Shown piece after piece: positions 43,299-51,518 of a stretch of 64,000 nucleotides of DNA. Made by a program: the position numbers and the translations under genes. Position 1 is the stretch's first letter. Each line of letters starts with the position of its first letter. Under the pieces are notes generated by a model, which saw only the letters and a list, made by a program, of their open reading frames with translations, was not told where the DNA came from and made no database searches. The DNA comes from Anaerolineales bacterium (GTDB taxonomy: Bacteria > Chloroflexota > Anaerolineae > Anaerolineales > UBA11579), in NCBI GenBank assembly GCA_025808555.1, contig CP075526.1:2160712-2224711 (forward strand), read 5' to 3'.

Positions 43299-44792
43299 TT
43301 GAAGATCACCAATCAAACCACCTCTGATGACCATCAGCTGCATCTGACGGTTGAGATCGAAGCTGAGACCATGCAGAGCGCCAAGCAAAAAGCGGCTCGC
43401 AAAATTGCAAAGCAGGTCAAGATCCCTGGCTTTCGCCCCGGTAAAGCCCCCTACAACGTAGTGGAAAAACAGGTGGGCGAAGCCGCCATTCGAGACGAGG
43501 CCATTGACATCATGCTGGATGATGTCTACCCCAAGCTGATCGAAGAAACTGGCGTGAAGCCTTACGGCCCCGGCACCCTGGAGAAGATCGACGAAGACAA
43601 GACGCCGCCGGTCTACGAGTTTCGCGTGCCGCTGTCACCTGTTGTCAAGCTGGGCGACTACGACAAAATCCGCATGGCGTTTGAAGAAAAACAGCCTAGC
43701 GAAGAGGATATCCAGAAAGTCTTCACCAACCTGCGTGAGCAGAACGCAGTGCTCTCCCCCGCCGACCGCCCCGCGCAGGAAGGCGATATCGTCTATATCC
43801 AGCTCAGTGCCACACGTCAGGACGCAGCCGAGGGCGATCCCGAGCTGTTGCCAGAGCGCAGTTACCCAGTTGTGGTCGAGAAGACGGATGTAGACACCAA
43901 AAATGAATGGCCTTTCCCAGCCTTCTCTCGCACGCTTATTGGGTTAAAACCGGGCGAAGAAAAAAGCTTCCCGCACACGTTCGGCGAAGATTCTGAATTT
44001 GAAGACCTGCGCGGCAAGACGGCCAACTTTGCAGTCAAGGTTGAAGAGATCAAAGCACGCGAATTGCCTGAGCTGGATGACACCCTGGCGCAAAGCGTAG
44101 GCGAATACAAAACCGTGGACGAGCTACGAACTGAGATCGTGCGCCAGCTCACCGAGAATTTGAACCGCCAGGCACGTGATGAGTACGATGACAAGATCGT
44201 CACGCAAATGATCGCCGAGAGCGAGATCAAGTTCCCGCCCCAGATGCTGCACCACGAGGTGCACCATTACATTGAGGATATGGTGCCTGACCTCAATGCC
44301 CGCGGCATGGACATGGACGCCTACCTGGGCAGCCGCCAAATGACCATGGACGATCTTGAAAAAGAGGTCGAGCCAGTTGTGGAAGAGCGCCTGAAGAAGT
44401 CACTGGTGATCATGGAAGCCTCTCGCCAGGAGAACATTGAAGTTCCTGAAACTGAGATGCAAGGCATTGTCCAGCTTAAGCTGGCCCAGCTGCAGCAAAT
44501 GGTCTCAGCCCAAGACATGCGCAAGTTCCTCAACAACCGGGACAATATCCAGAGCCTGGTCAGCCGCACCATGAGCGAAGAAGTCATTCGCCGCACCCTC
44601 GCCCGCCTTAACGCCATTGGCCGCGGCAAGGGCGACGAGCACCGAAAGGAAACTGCCGCTGCCAGCGTCAGTACCGATGAGGCTGCAGCCGCACCCGCGG
44701 CCGATGCGGAGCCCGAAGCTGTGGAAGCCGCGCCGGCTCAGGCCAGCCAGCCCGCAGTTGAAGATACAGGAAAGGAAAATAACAATGAATAA
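43299..44792 (+). CDS. tig: Trigger factor (ribosome-associated chaperone and prolyl isomerase)
   Basis: Binds nascent chains at the ribosome exit. 497 residues, TTG start. N-terminal ribosome-binding domain with the signature IPGFRPGKAPYNVVEK (about residues 42-57), a central FKBP-type domain (about 150-240, with GDIVYIQL and KPGEEKSFPHTF) and a long helical C-terminal arm domain. The last about 60 residues are an Ala/Glu/Pro-rich disordered tail, longer than usual (E. coli 432 residues). Its stop overlaps the clpP start by 8 nt; the tig-clpP order is common in bacteria. Confidence 0.95.
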   Translation: MKITNQTTSDDHQLHLTVEIEAETMQSAKQKAARKIAKQVKIPGFRPGKAPYNVVEKQVGEAAIRDEAIDIMLDDVYPKLIEETGVKPYGPGTLEKIDEDKTPPVYEFRVPLSPVVKLGDYDKIRMAFEEKQPSEEDIQKVFTNLREQNAVLSPADRPAQEGDIVYIQLSATRQDAAEGDPELLPERSYPVVVEKTDVDTKNEWPFPAFSRTLIGLKPGEEKSFPHTFGEDSEFEDLRGKTANFAVKVEEIKARELPELDDTLAQSVGEYKTVDELRTEIVRQLTENLNRQARDEYDDKIVTQMIAESEIKFPPQMLHHEVHHYIEDMVPDLNARGMDMDAYLGSRQMTMDDLEKEVEPVVEERLKKSLVIMEASRQENIEVPETEMQGIVQLKLAQLQQMVSAQDMRKFLNNRDNIQSLVSRTMSEEVIRRTLARLNAIGRGKGDEHRKETAAASVSTDEAAAAPAADAEPEAVEAAPAQASQPAVEDTGKENNNE

Positions 44793-45438
44793 GCCTAATA
44801 GCATTACCGGTCAGTCCGGTTTCACCCCGCAATCCGTCATCCCCATGGTGATCGAGTCCACCGGCCGCGGCGAGCGCGCGTTTGACATCTACTCGCTGTT
44901 GCTGAAGAACCGCATCATCCTGATCAGCACGCCCATTGACGATCAGACCGCCAATCTGGCAGTCGCCCAGCTCATTTACTTGAGCAATGAGGATCCGGAT
45001 TCGGCGATCCAGATGTATATCTCGTCCCCCGGCGGTTCCATCTACGCCGGCATGGGCATCTACGACACCATGCAGATGATCCCTAACCAGATCAGCACGG
45101 TAGCCGTGGGCTTCACCGCCTCGTTCGGCACGATCTTGCTGACCGCTGGCGCCAAGGGCCACCGCTATGCGCTGCCCAACGCCACCATCCACATGCACCA
45201 GCCGTGGCAGCAAGGCGGCGGCGGCCAGGCCAGCGACATCGAGATCCAGGCGAAAGAGATCCTGCGCCAGCGCGCCCGCCTCAACGAAATTCTGGTGGAG
45301 CGCACCGGCCGCACCCTGGCTGAGATCGAGAAGGACACCGACCGCGACACCTACATGACCGCCCAGGAAGCGGTGGAGTACGGCCTGGTGGACCAGGTGC
45401 TGCAGCCCCGCGAACTGAAGCAACTAACTGAGAAGTAA
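44785..45438 (+). CDS. clpP: ATP-dependent Clp protease proteolytic subunit
   Basis: Serine protease barrel working with ClpX/ClpC. 217 residues. Catalytic Ser in GFTASFGTILLTAG, His in IHMHQPW and Asp in DRDTYMTAQEAVEYGLVD; the Ser loop differs from the common GQAASM. The start ATG lies inside the tig end, with AGGAAA upstream. No clpX follows; a terminator and a HAD gene come next. Confidence 0.95.
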   Translation: MNKPNSITGQSGFTPQSVIPMVIESTGRGERAFDIYSLLLKNRIILISTPIDDQTANLAVAQLIYLSNEDPDSAIQMYISSPGGSIYAGMGIYDTMQMIPNQISTVAVGFTASFGTILLTAGAKGHRYALPNATIHMHQPWQQGGGGQASDIEIQAKEILRQRARLNEILVERTGRTLAEIEKDTDRDTYMTAQEAVEYGLVDQVLQPRELKQLTEK

Positions 45439-45470
45439 CGCATACACAGCACTTGCTGACAAAAACTGAA

Positions 45471-45505
45471 ACAAGAGCCGAGGCGATGCCCCGGCTCTTG
45501 TTTTT
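45471..45505 (+). terminator. Terminator after clpP
   Basis: Stem ACAAGAGCCG / CGGCTCTTGT extended by GGC/GCC across one mismatch, loop GAT, followed by TTTTT. Confidence 0.9.
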
Positions 45506-45575
45506 ATCCGTCATTGCGAAGCCGTTTAGCCACTAAGTGAGGTAACAATCTGAAGTTGCGTATAATCCCATCCTT

Positions 45576-46352
45576 ATGACTCCCCTCAAAGCCCTGCTCC
45601 TGGATATGGACGGCGTGCTGTGGCGCGGCACTGAGGCCATCGGCAGCGTGCCGGACAACCTGGCCGCCATCGCCGCCAAAGGGCTCAAGGCCGCCTTCGT
45701 CACCAACAACGCCACGCTCACAGTCGAGCAATATCTTGAGAAGTTCAAAAAGTTTGGCGCACATGTGCAGCCAGAGCAGATCCACACTTCAGCCAATTCG
45801 GCTGCGCACTACCTGCACATGCAGTACCCGCAGGGCGGCAATGTCTACGTCATTGGCGAGACTGGGCTGCGCCAAGCGGTCGAGTCGCGCGGCTTCACCA
45901 TCAGCGACGCTGACTCCATTGCCGTCATCGTTGGCCTCGACCGCGAACTGACGTACGAGAAGCTGCGCACCGCTACCCTACTGATCGCCCAAGGTGCCGT
46001 CTTCATCGGCACCAATCCTGACCGCACGCTACCCTCGCCCGCCGGTCCGGTGCCCGGCGCAGGCAGCATCTTGGCCGCCCTGCAGGCAGCCACCGGCGTG
46101 CAGCCCACCGTGATCGGCAAGCCCGGCACCGTCGGCTTCCTGGCTGCTATGGACGCGCTGGGCGTGGCTCCGCAGGAAACCATGATGATCGGCGACCGCG
46201 TGGACACCGACATTGCCGGCGCCCAGGCGGCTGGCTGCCGCACCGGGCTGGTGCTGAGCGGCATCACCAGCGAAGCCGAGGCACGCGCTTGGCAGCCGGC
46301 GCCCGATCTCATCGCGCCTGACCTGGCAACTCTTTTGGCACAACTGCCTTAA
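45576..46352 (+). CDS. HAD-superfamily phosphatase (NagD-like, type IIA)
   Basis: 258 residues. Motif I LLLDMDGVLWRG (Asp nucleophile and Asp acid), motif II VTNNAT, a C2A cap domain in the middle, Lys in VIGKPGTVGFLAAM and motif III MIGDRVDTDIAGAQAAG. Such enzymes dephosphorylate sugar phosphates, glycolate phosphate or nucleotides; the substrate is open. TATAAT lies 9 nt before the ATG. Confidence 0.9.
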   Translation: MTPLKALLLDMDGVLWRGTEAIGSVPDNLAAIAAKGLKAAFVTNNATLTVEQYLEKFKKFGAHVQPEQIHTSANSAAHYLHMQYPQGGNVYVIGETGLRQAVESRGFTISDADSIAVIVGLDRELTYEKLRTATLLIAQGAVFIGTNPDRTLPSPAGPVPGAGSILAALQAATGVQPTVIGKPGTVGFLAAMDALGVAPQETMMIGDRVDTDIAGAQAAGCRTGLVLSGITSEAEARAWQPAPDLIAPDLATLLAQLP

Positions 46353-46371
46353 ACACAGTACCCTAGTGCAG

Positions 46372-47454
46372 ATGGACACTCGTCCGCTTATCTACGACCT
46401 AAGCCAGCAAGACCTGGCCGAGCAGTTGCGCGCCTGGGGCCAACCTGCCTACCGCGCTGCCCAGATCTGGGATGGGCTGTACAAACAACTCTGGTCCAAG
46501 CCTGAGGACTTCACCAACCTCTCCAAAGACCTGCGCGCCAAGCTGGGCGAGCATTTCAGTTTCAGCCATCTGCAGCCCAGCGTCACCCTGCACTCTACAG
46601 ACAAGCAGACCCACAAGACGCTGTTCAAACTGCCGGATGGCAACGCCATCGAAACCGTGCTCATGCGCTATGACGATCGTGACGGTAGCCAGGGCCGCCG
46701 CACGCTATGCATCAGCACGCAGGCGGGCTGCGCCATGGGTTGCGTATTCTGCGCAACCGGCCAAATGGGCTTTCGCCGCAACCTCACCAGCGGCGAGATC
46801 GTTGAGCAGGTGCTGTACTTTGCCCGCCAGCTAAAAAGCGATGGCCAGCGCGTGACAAACGTGGTGCTTATGGGCATGGGCGAACCATTCCACAACTACG
46901 ATGCCAGCCTGGCTGCCATCGCCCGCCTGAACGATCCGGATGGTTTCGGCCTGGGGAGCCGGCACTTCACCATCTCGACGGTGGGCCTGATCCCCGCCAT
47001 CAAGCGCTACACCAGCGAGAAGCATCAAATGGGCCTGGCCATCTCGCTGCACGCTGCAGATGACGAGCTGCGCGCCAGCATGCTGCCGGTCAATAATCGC
47101 TACCCCATCAAGGATCTTATCCAGGCCTGCCGCGACTATGTGCAAGGTACCGGGCGGCGCATCACATTCGAGTGGGCGCTGATCAATGGCGTCAATGACA
47201 CGCCTGAGCAAGCCCGCAAGCTGGCCGCGCTGCTGCAGGGCTTGAACTGCCACGTCAACGTCATTCCGCTCAATCCCACGCGCGGCTACCCTGGCCAGCG
47301 TTCGACCCGCGAGCGCGTCGCCGAGTTCCGTAGCATCCTGGAGGCCGCTGGCATCTCCTGCACTGTGCGCGTGCGCCGCGGCATTGATATCCAGGCAGGC
47401 TGCGGCCAGCTGGCCGAATCTCAGGCGCAGCAGCCTATTCAAATCAGCAACTAA
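46372..47454 (+). CDS. rlmN: Dual-specificity RNA methyltransferase RlmN (radical SAM)
   Basis: Methylates C2 of A2503 in 23S rRNA and A37 of some tRNAs. About 360 residues. Radical SAM cluster motif CAMGCVFCATGQMG (CxxxCxxC), MGMGEPFHNYD, ISTVGLIPAI, SLHAADDELR, and the methyl-carrying C-terminal Cys in SCTVRVRRGIDIQAGCGQL. ATG 46372 is chosen; a GTG two codons upstream is equally in frame. TACCCT lies 7 nt before the ATG. Confidence 0.95.
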   Translation: MDTRPLIYDLSQQDLAEQLRAWGQPAYRAAQIWDGLYKQLWSKPEDFTNLSKDLRAKLGEHFSFSHLQPSVTLHSTDKQTHKTLFKLPDGNAIETVLMRYDDRDGSQGRRTLCISTQAGCAMGCVFCATGQMGFRRNLTSGEIVEQVLYFARQLKSDGQRVTNVVLMGMGEPFHNYDASLAAIARLNDPDGFGLGSRHFTISTVGLIPAIKRYTSEKHQMGLAISLHAADDELRASMLPVNNRYPIKDLIQACRDYVQGTGRRITFEWALINGVNDTPEQARKLAALLQGLNCHVNVIPLNPTRGYPGQRSTRERVAEFRSILEAAGISCTVRVRRGIDIQAGCGQLAESQAQQPIQISN

Positions 47455-47476
47455 ACGGTGTACAATCAGCGCACTG

Positions 47477-47707
47477 ATGACTGAACAAGTCGTGCGCCTT
47501 ATCTATCCGCCTGCAGCGGTCAATACCCCAGTTGTGACTCAGTTGATTCGCAATTTTGTTGGGCTGACTGTCAACATCCTGCAGGCCCAGGTGAACCCCA
47601 CCCAAGGCTGGCTTGAAGTGCAGCTGGTGGGCAGCTCGGCCATCATCGAGTCTTCGATCGATTGGCTGAGGTCGCAGGGAATTGAGGTGCAAGTCTTGGG
47701 GCATTAG
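47477..47707 (+). CDS. Small stand-alone NIL domain protein
   Basis: 76 residues. The sequence VVRLIYPPAAVNTPVVTQLI, GLTVNILQAQV, WLEVQLVGS and the closing helix-strand with GIEVQVLGH fit the ferredoxin-like NIL domain that in MetN-type ATPases binds an amino acid such as methionine. Here it stands alone, 22 nt after rlmN. TACAAT lies 10 nt before the ATG. Function unknown; a small-ligand sensor is possible. Confidence 0.75.
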   Translation: MTEQVVRLIYPPAAVNTPVVTQLIRNFVGLTVNILQAQVNPTQGWLEVQLVGSSAIIESSIDWLRSQGIEVQVLGH

Positions 47708-47731
47708 ATCCATCTATCTTTCGAGGTTGCC

Positions 47732-49099
47732 ATGAACGACCGAGTGCCTGATTTCGAACTCGAACTGGAGCGCATCCAGGAGCTATTACGAGACGAGAAG
47801 ATAACAGAGGCACTCGAAGTGTTTAAGGGCCTCAACCTCGGTGACCAGATCGAGGCATACAACCAGCTATCCGAAGAGCATCAGGAGGAGTTTGTGAGCC
47901 TCCTGCCGCCGGAGGATGTCGCTGAGCTGTTCAACCGCCTGAGCGATGCCCAAGCAGTTGACGCCGCCGAGCACTTATCCACCGAAACGCTCTCCGAAAT
48001 TCTTGATGAAATGCAGCCTGACCAGGTTGCAGACATTCTGGGTGACCTGCCCCCAGAGCAGGCCAACGAAGCCCTCCAGCAGATGGAGGACCCGGAAGAC
48101 GTCATCCCCCTGCTGGGCTATCCGGACGAGACGGCCGGCGGCCGTATGACCACTGAGTACATCGCCATGCGCCGCCACACCACCGCTACGCAAGCCATCG
48201 ACTTCCTGCGCCAGATCCATCCTGACCACGAGGTGCCGTACTACGTCTTCGTGATCGACCGGGAGCGCCGCCTGTGTGGCGTAGTGGGCATGCGTGAGCT
48301 TGTGGTGGCCTCACCCACTAAGCTGGTCGAAGACCTGATGGACCCCGAAGTCATCTTTGTCACTGCAGGCACGGATCAGGAAGATGTGGCCCGCACGATG
48401 AGCAATAACAATCTCTCGGCCATTCCCGTAGTGAACGACAATGGCGAGATGCTGGGCGTCATCACCCTGGATGACGTGATCGATGTGCTAAAAGAAGAAG
48501 CCGGCGAGGACATTCTGCAGCTGGGTGGTGTGGAGCCTGGCCCGTTGCTGGATGTGCCATATTGGTCACAGAAAATATCGCAGGTGGTGCGCTCGCGCTT
48601 TACATGGCTGCTGACGCTTTTCATCGCCGAGACCCTGACGGGTACGGTGATGCGCCATTACGACGAAGAGATCAAGACCGTCGTCTCTTTGGCATTCTTC
48701 GTGCCGCTGCTGATCGGCACAGGCGGCAACGCCGGCTCACAAACTGTGGCCACCATCATTCGCGGCATGGCCCTGGGCGAGGTCAAACGCAGCGAGCTGC
48801 TGTGGGTGCTGTGGAAGGAGTTCCGCACCGGGATTGCCCTCGGCGTTTTGCTGGGCATTGTAGGCTATGCGCGCGCCCTGTTGTGGGGCGTGGATTGGCA
48901 CCTGGCGGTTACCGTGGCGCTCACCATCGCCATCATCTGCGTATGGGCCAACTCGGTTGCCGCCACGATCCCCATGCTGGCCGACAAGCTGGGCATCGAC
49001 CCCACCATCATCTCCGGCCCATTCATGTCTACACTGATCGATGCCACCGGCTTGATCATCTACTTCACGCTGGCGGCCTGGATCTTGCCACAGCTCTAG
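47732..49099 (+). CDS. mgtE: Magnesium transporter MgtE
   Basis: Mg2+ channel with a cytoplasmic sensor. 455 residues: N-terminal MgtE_N superhelix (about 10-130, acidic), two CBS domains (about 135-255; DHEVPYYVFVIDRERRLCGVV, AIPVVNDNGEMLGVITLDDV) and five C-terminal helices with the pore signature VPLLIGTGGNAGSQ. Domain order and length are standard. Weak GAGG 8 nt before the ATG. Followed one base later by the methyltransferase. Confidence 0.95.
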   Translation: MNDRVPDFELELERIQELLRDEKITEALEVFKGLNLGDQIEAYNQLSEEHQEEFVSLLPPEDVAELFNRLSDAQAVDAAEHLSTETLSEILDEMQPDQVADILGDLPPEQANEALQQMEDPEDVIPLLGYPDETAGGRMTTEYIAMRRHTTATQAIDFLRQIHPDHEVPYYVFVIDRERRLCGVVGMRELVVASPTKLVEDLMDPEVIFVTAGTDQEDVARTMSNNNLSAIPVVNDNGEMLGVITLDDVIDVLKEEAGEDILQLGGVEPGPLLDVPYWSQKISQVVRSRFTWLLTLFIAETLTGTVMRHYDEEIKTVVSLAFFVPLLIGTGGNAGSQTVATIIRGMALGEVKRSELLWVLWKEFRTGIALGVLLGIVGYARALLWGVDWHLAVTVALTIAIICVWANSVAATIPMLADKLGIDPTIISGPFMSTLIDATGLIIYFTLAAWILPQL

Positions 49100-49100
49100 C

Positions 49101-49724
49101 ATGCAGTCCTTGCTGCGCGTCTTTTTCTACCTGCTCTACCAGCCGATGGCGTGGAGCTATGACGCGGTGGCCTGGCTGGTGTCTCTGGGCCGCTGGCGCA
49201 GCTGGGTGAATAGCGTGCTGACCGAACTCGGGTCAGGACGCATTCTGGAGCTAGGCCATGGCCCCGGCCATTTGCAAGTGGCTATGCGCAATGCAGGCCA
49301 AACGCCGTTCGGCATTGACCTCAGTGCGCAGATGGGCAAGCTGGCCGCTCGCCGCATGCAGGCAGCCCGCTACCGCCCGCTGCTGGTACGCGCTGATGGA
49401 CGCAGGCTGCCTTTCGCTCCCCGCGCGTTTCAGCACGTCGTTGCCACCTTCCCCACCGAATATATAGTCCAAGCCAGTACGCTGGCAGAGGCACGACGCA
49501 CACTGGCTGCTGGCGGCAGCCTGGTGCTGCTGCCAGCAGCCTGGATCACAGGCGGCGATTGGCTTAGCCGCGCCGCAGCTTGGCTGTTTCGCGTCACTGG
49601 CCAGGCAGGTGAATGGAACATCAGCTTCAGCGCGACCATTCGTCAGCAAGGCTTCAGCGTGCAAGAGAAACGCATTACGTCGCCCGGCTCAGAAGTTATG
49701 CTGCTGGTTTGCAAGCCGCAATGA
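49101..49724 (+). CDS. SAM-dependent methyltransferase (class I)
   Basis: 207 residues. Motif I ILELGHGPGHLQVA (about residues 49-62), then FGIDLSAQM with the ribose-binding Asp, DGRRLPFAPRAFQHVVATFP and a final beta hairpin. Resembles UbiE/COQ5-like small-molecule methyltransferases (Methyltransf_11). Substrate unknown. Starts one nucleotide after mgtE and overlaps the next gene by 4 nt (ATGA). Confidence 0.8.
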   Translation: MQSLLRVFFYLLYQPMAWSYDAVAWLVSLGRWRSWVNSVLTELGSGRILELGHGPGHLQVAMRNAGQTPFGIDLSAQMGKLAARRMQAARYRPLLVRADGRRLPFAPRAFQHVVATFPTEYIVQASTLAEARRTLAAGGSLVLLPAAWITGGDWLSRAAAWLFRVTGQAGEWNISFSATIRQQGFSVQEKRITSPGSEVMLLVCKPQ

Positions 49725-50395
49725 GCGCGGTCAGCGACCTGCTTCAGGCGATCTTTGGCAACAAGCAACCCAATTTCTATGCCGAATTTGAAGGCTGGCT
49801 CCGTAGCTCGCGCCGCTTCCGAGACTTTGCCCATGCGTATCGCAACAAGATCCGCGCCAAGCTGAACAACGCCAAGCACCCGGGCAGCCAGGAAGATCTA
49901 TACGCCGAGCTGCAGGCTGCGGCAACGTTCCTCAGGCCACCCCACTTCGCTCTCGAATACGACCACTACGCCGCAGCCAAGCAACGCGGCCCAGACTTTA
50001 CGGTCACGTTCAGATCCCGCACGCTATTCAATGTCGAGGTGCGGCGGGTCGCCGTTGGGCCGCAAAAGCTGGCCGCCATCGTTTGCGAAAAGGTCGGCCA
50101 GTTGCCGCCCAGCAGCATCAACCTGGTATGGCTGGCAGCCGCCGACGCCCTCGGCGAGGCGGAGCTGGCCGCCACCCATGTGCAACTGCGCCAGGCGGCT
50201 GAGAGCAAGGAAGATGGCTACTTCCAGAACCGCGGCTTCGCCAGCGCAGCCGAGTTCGTCAAACGCTATCCACGCCTGAGCGGGATTGTGCTCTATCAAT
50301 CCGGCGTCCAAGCGCTGTGGCTAAATCCAATAGCACGGCACGCCGTTCCGCGTGACTTGCAGTCTGCACTGCGCCAATTGCAATCTGGCGATTAG
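49721..50395 (+). CDS. Protein of unknown function with PD-(D/E)XK-like core
   Basis: 224 residues from ATG 49721, set by the ATGA overlap with the methyltransferase gene. No family name recognised. The middle reads ALEYDHY, GPDFTVTF and LFNVEVRRV, i.e. an Asp followed by E-x-R two strands later, similar to the PD-(D/E)XK nuclease fold but with Arg in place of the catalytic Lys. The C terminus is a helix plus VLYQSGVQALWLNP strand. Could be an inactive nuclease fold used for binding. Confidence 0.5.
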   Translation: MSAVSDLLQAIFGNKQPNFYAEFEGWLRSSRRFRDFAHAYRNKIRAKLNNAKHPGSQEDLYAELQAAATFLRPPHFALEYDHYAAAKQRGPDFTVTFRSRTLFNVEVRRVAVGPQKLAAIVCEKVGQLPPSSINLVWLAAADALGEAELAATHVQLRQAAESKEDGYFQNRGFASAAEFVKRYPRLSGIVLYQSGVQALWLNPIARHAVPRDLQSALRQLQSGD

Positions 50396-50441
50396 CCTGC
50401 TCGGCATCGCTACCCACCGGAATCATTTACAATCCGCCCCA

Positions 50442-51152
50442 ATGGAAATCCAGATCGGCGTTGCCAAGATCAACAAATACGCCATGTCCGAAAGCGGGGA
50501 CACGCTCGAAGTTGTAGAGCGCCCGGCGGGCGGCATGTCGGTAGTGTTGGCCGACGGCCAGCGTTCCGGCAAAAGCGCCAAGTTCATCTCCACCATGGTG
50601 GTGCGCAAGGTCATTGCCCTGCTGGCCGAGGGCGTGCGTGACGGCGCAGCGGCGCGCGCCGCTTCCGACTACCTCTATACCCATCGCAACGGCCAGGTGC
50701 AGTCCACGCTCAACATCGTCTCGATCGAGCTGGACAACCGCTGCCTGCTGATCACGCGCAACAACCCGCTGCCCGTGCTGGTGTATCAGGACCAGACAGT
50801 GCGCATGCTGGACGAGCGCAGCGACGCGGTGGGCCTGCGGCGGGAGACCCGCCCGGTACTGACCCGGCTGGAGCTGCAGCCGGGCCTGACGATCGCCGTG
50901 TTCACAGATGGCCTGCCTTTCGCCGGCGAACGCAGCAGCCAGCCTATGGATATTCCCGCCGCGTTCAGCCGCCTGGTGGACGCCGGCGCCAGCCCGCAGG
51001 CGGTAGCCGATGGGCTGATGGCCGAGGCATTGACGCTGGAGAGCAACCGCCCCGGCGACGACATCAGCGTCCTGGTGGTCGGCGTGCGGGAGGGCACCCC
51101 CGGCGACCAGGTACGCCGCATGTCTGTGCATTTGCCGCTTGGCCCCGGATAG
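50442..51152 (+). CDS. SpoIIE-type (PP2C-like) serine phosphatase
   Basis: 236 residues from ATG 50442 (TACAAT ends 8 nt before it). PPM fold: VVLADGQRSGKSAKFIS carries the first metal Asp and the Gly motif, VFTDGLPFAG the second and GDDISVLVV the last. No sensor, receiver or membrane domain is attached, so it is probably a stand-alone phosphatase for an anti-anti-sigma type substrate (family-based inference); no STAS or anti-sigma gene is next to it. Confidence 0.85.
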   Translation: MEIQIGVAKINKYAMSESGDTLEVVERPAGGMSVVLADGQRSGKSAKFISTMVVRKVIALLAEGVRDGAAARAASDYLYTHRNGQVQSTLNIVSIELDNRCLLITRNNPLPVLVYQDQTVRMLDERSDAVGLRRETRPVLTRLELQPGLTIAVFTDGLPFAGERSSQPMDIPAAFSRLVDAGASPQAVADGLMAEALTLESNRPGDDISVLVVGVREGTPGDQVRRMSVHLPLGPG

Positions 51153-51161
51153 AATAGCGTC

Positions 51162-51518
51162 ATGAGTAGTACCAAGCCGCGCGTTGGAGTGGTTGGGCCC
51201 TGCAAATCGGGCAAATCCACCCTGGTGCGCGGCTTGCACGAAGCGGGATACCTCGCCAATCAGATCGCCCAGGAACATTCGTTTGCGCCGCGCATGTGGC
51301 AGCTGATCGAGCCGCCTGACATCCTGCTTTACCTACACACCGAATACCCCAACACCGTGGCCCGCGGTCTGCAGTGGCTGGAGCGCGACTATGCCGAGCA
51401 GCAGACACGGCTTACCCACGCCCGCCAGCATGCCGACTTCGAGATCAGCACAGATGACCTGCCGCAAGAGGAAGTCTTGCGGCAGGTGCTGGAGTATTTG
51501 GCTACAGCGATTTCTTGA
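51162..51518 (+). CDS. Small P-loop protein
   Basis: 118 residues. Walker A GPCKSGKST at about residues 12-20 and PPDILLYLH as a possible Walker B strand. The size is below normal NTPases, and only the first half of a kinase or GTPase fold fits. TAGAAT lies 6 nt before the ATG, a leaderless layout. The end overlaps the convergent peptidase gene by 17 nt. Function unknown. Confidence 0.65.
   Translation: MSSTKPRVGVVGPCKSGKSTLVRGLHEAGYLANQIAQEHSFAPRMWQLIEPPDILLYLHTEYPNTVARGLQWLERDYAEQQTRLTHARQHADFEISTDDLPQEEVLRQVLEYLATAIS

Noticed and set aside
45507-45560. GTCATTGCGAAGC followed by GAGG..CAATC upstream of the HAD gene, reminiscent of the 34-kb palindromic element
   Set aside because: Outer ends do not pair and only scattered bases match; at best a decayed half-copy, not enough to annotate.
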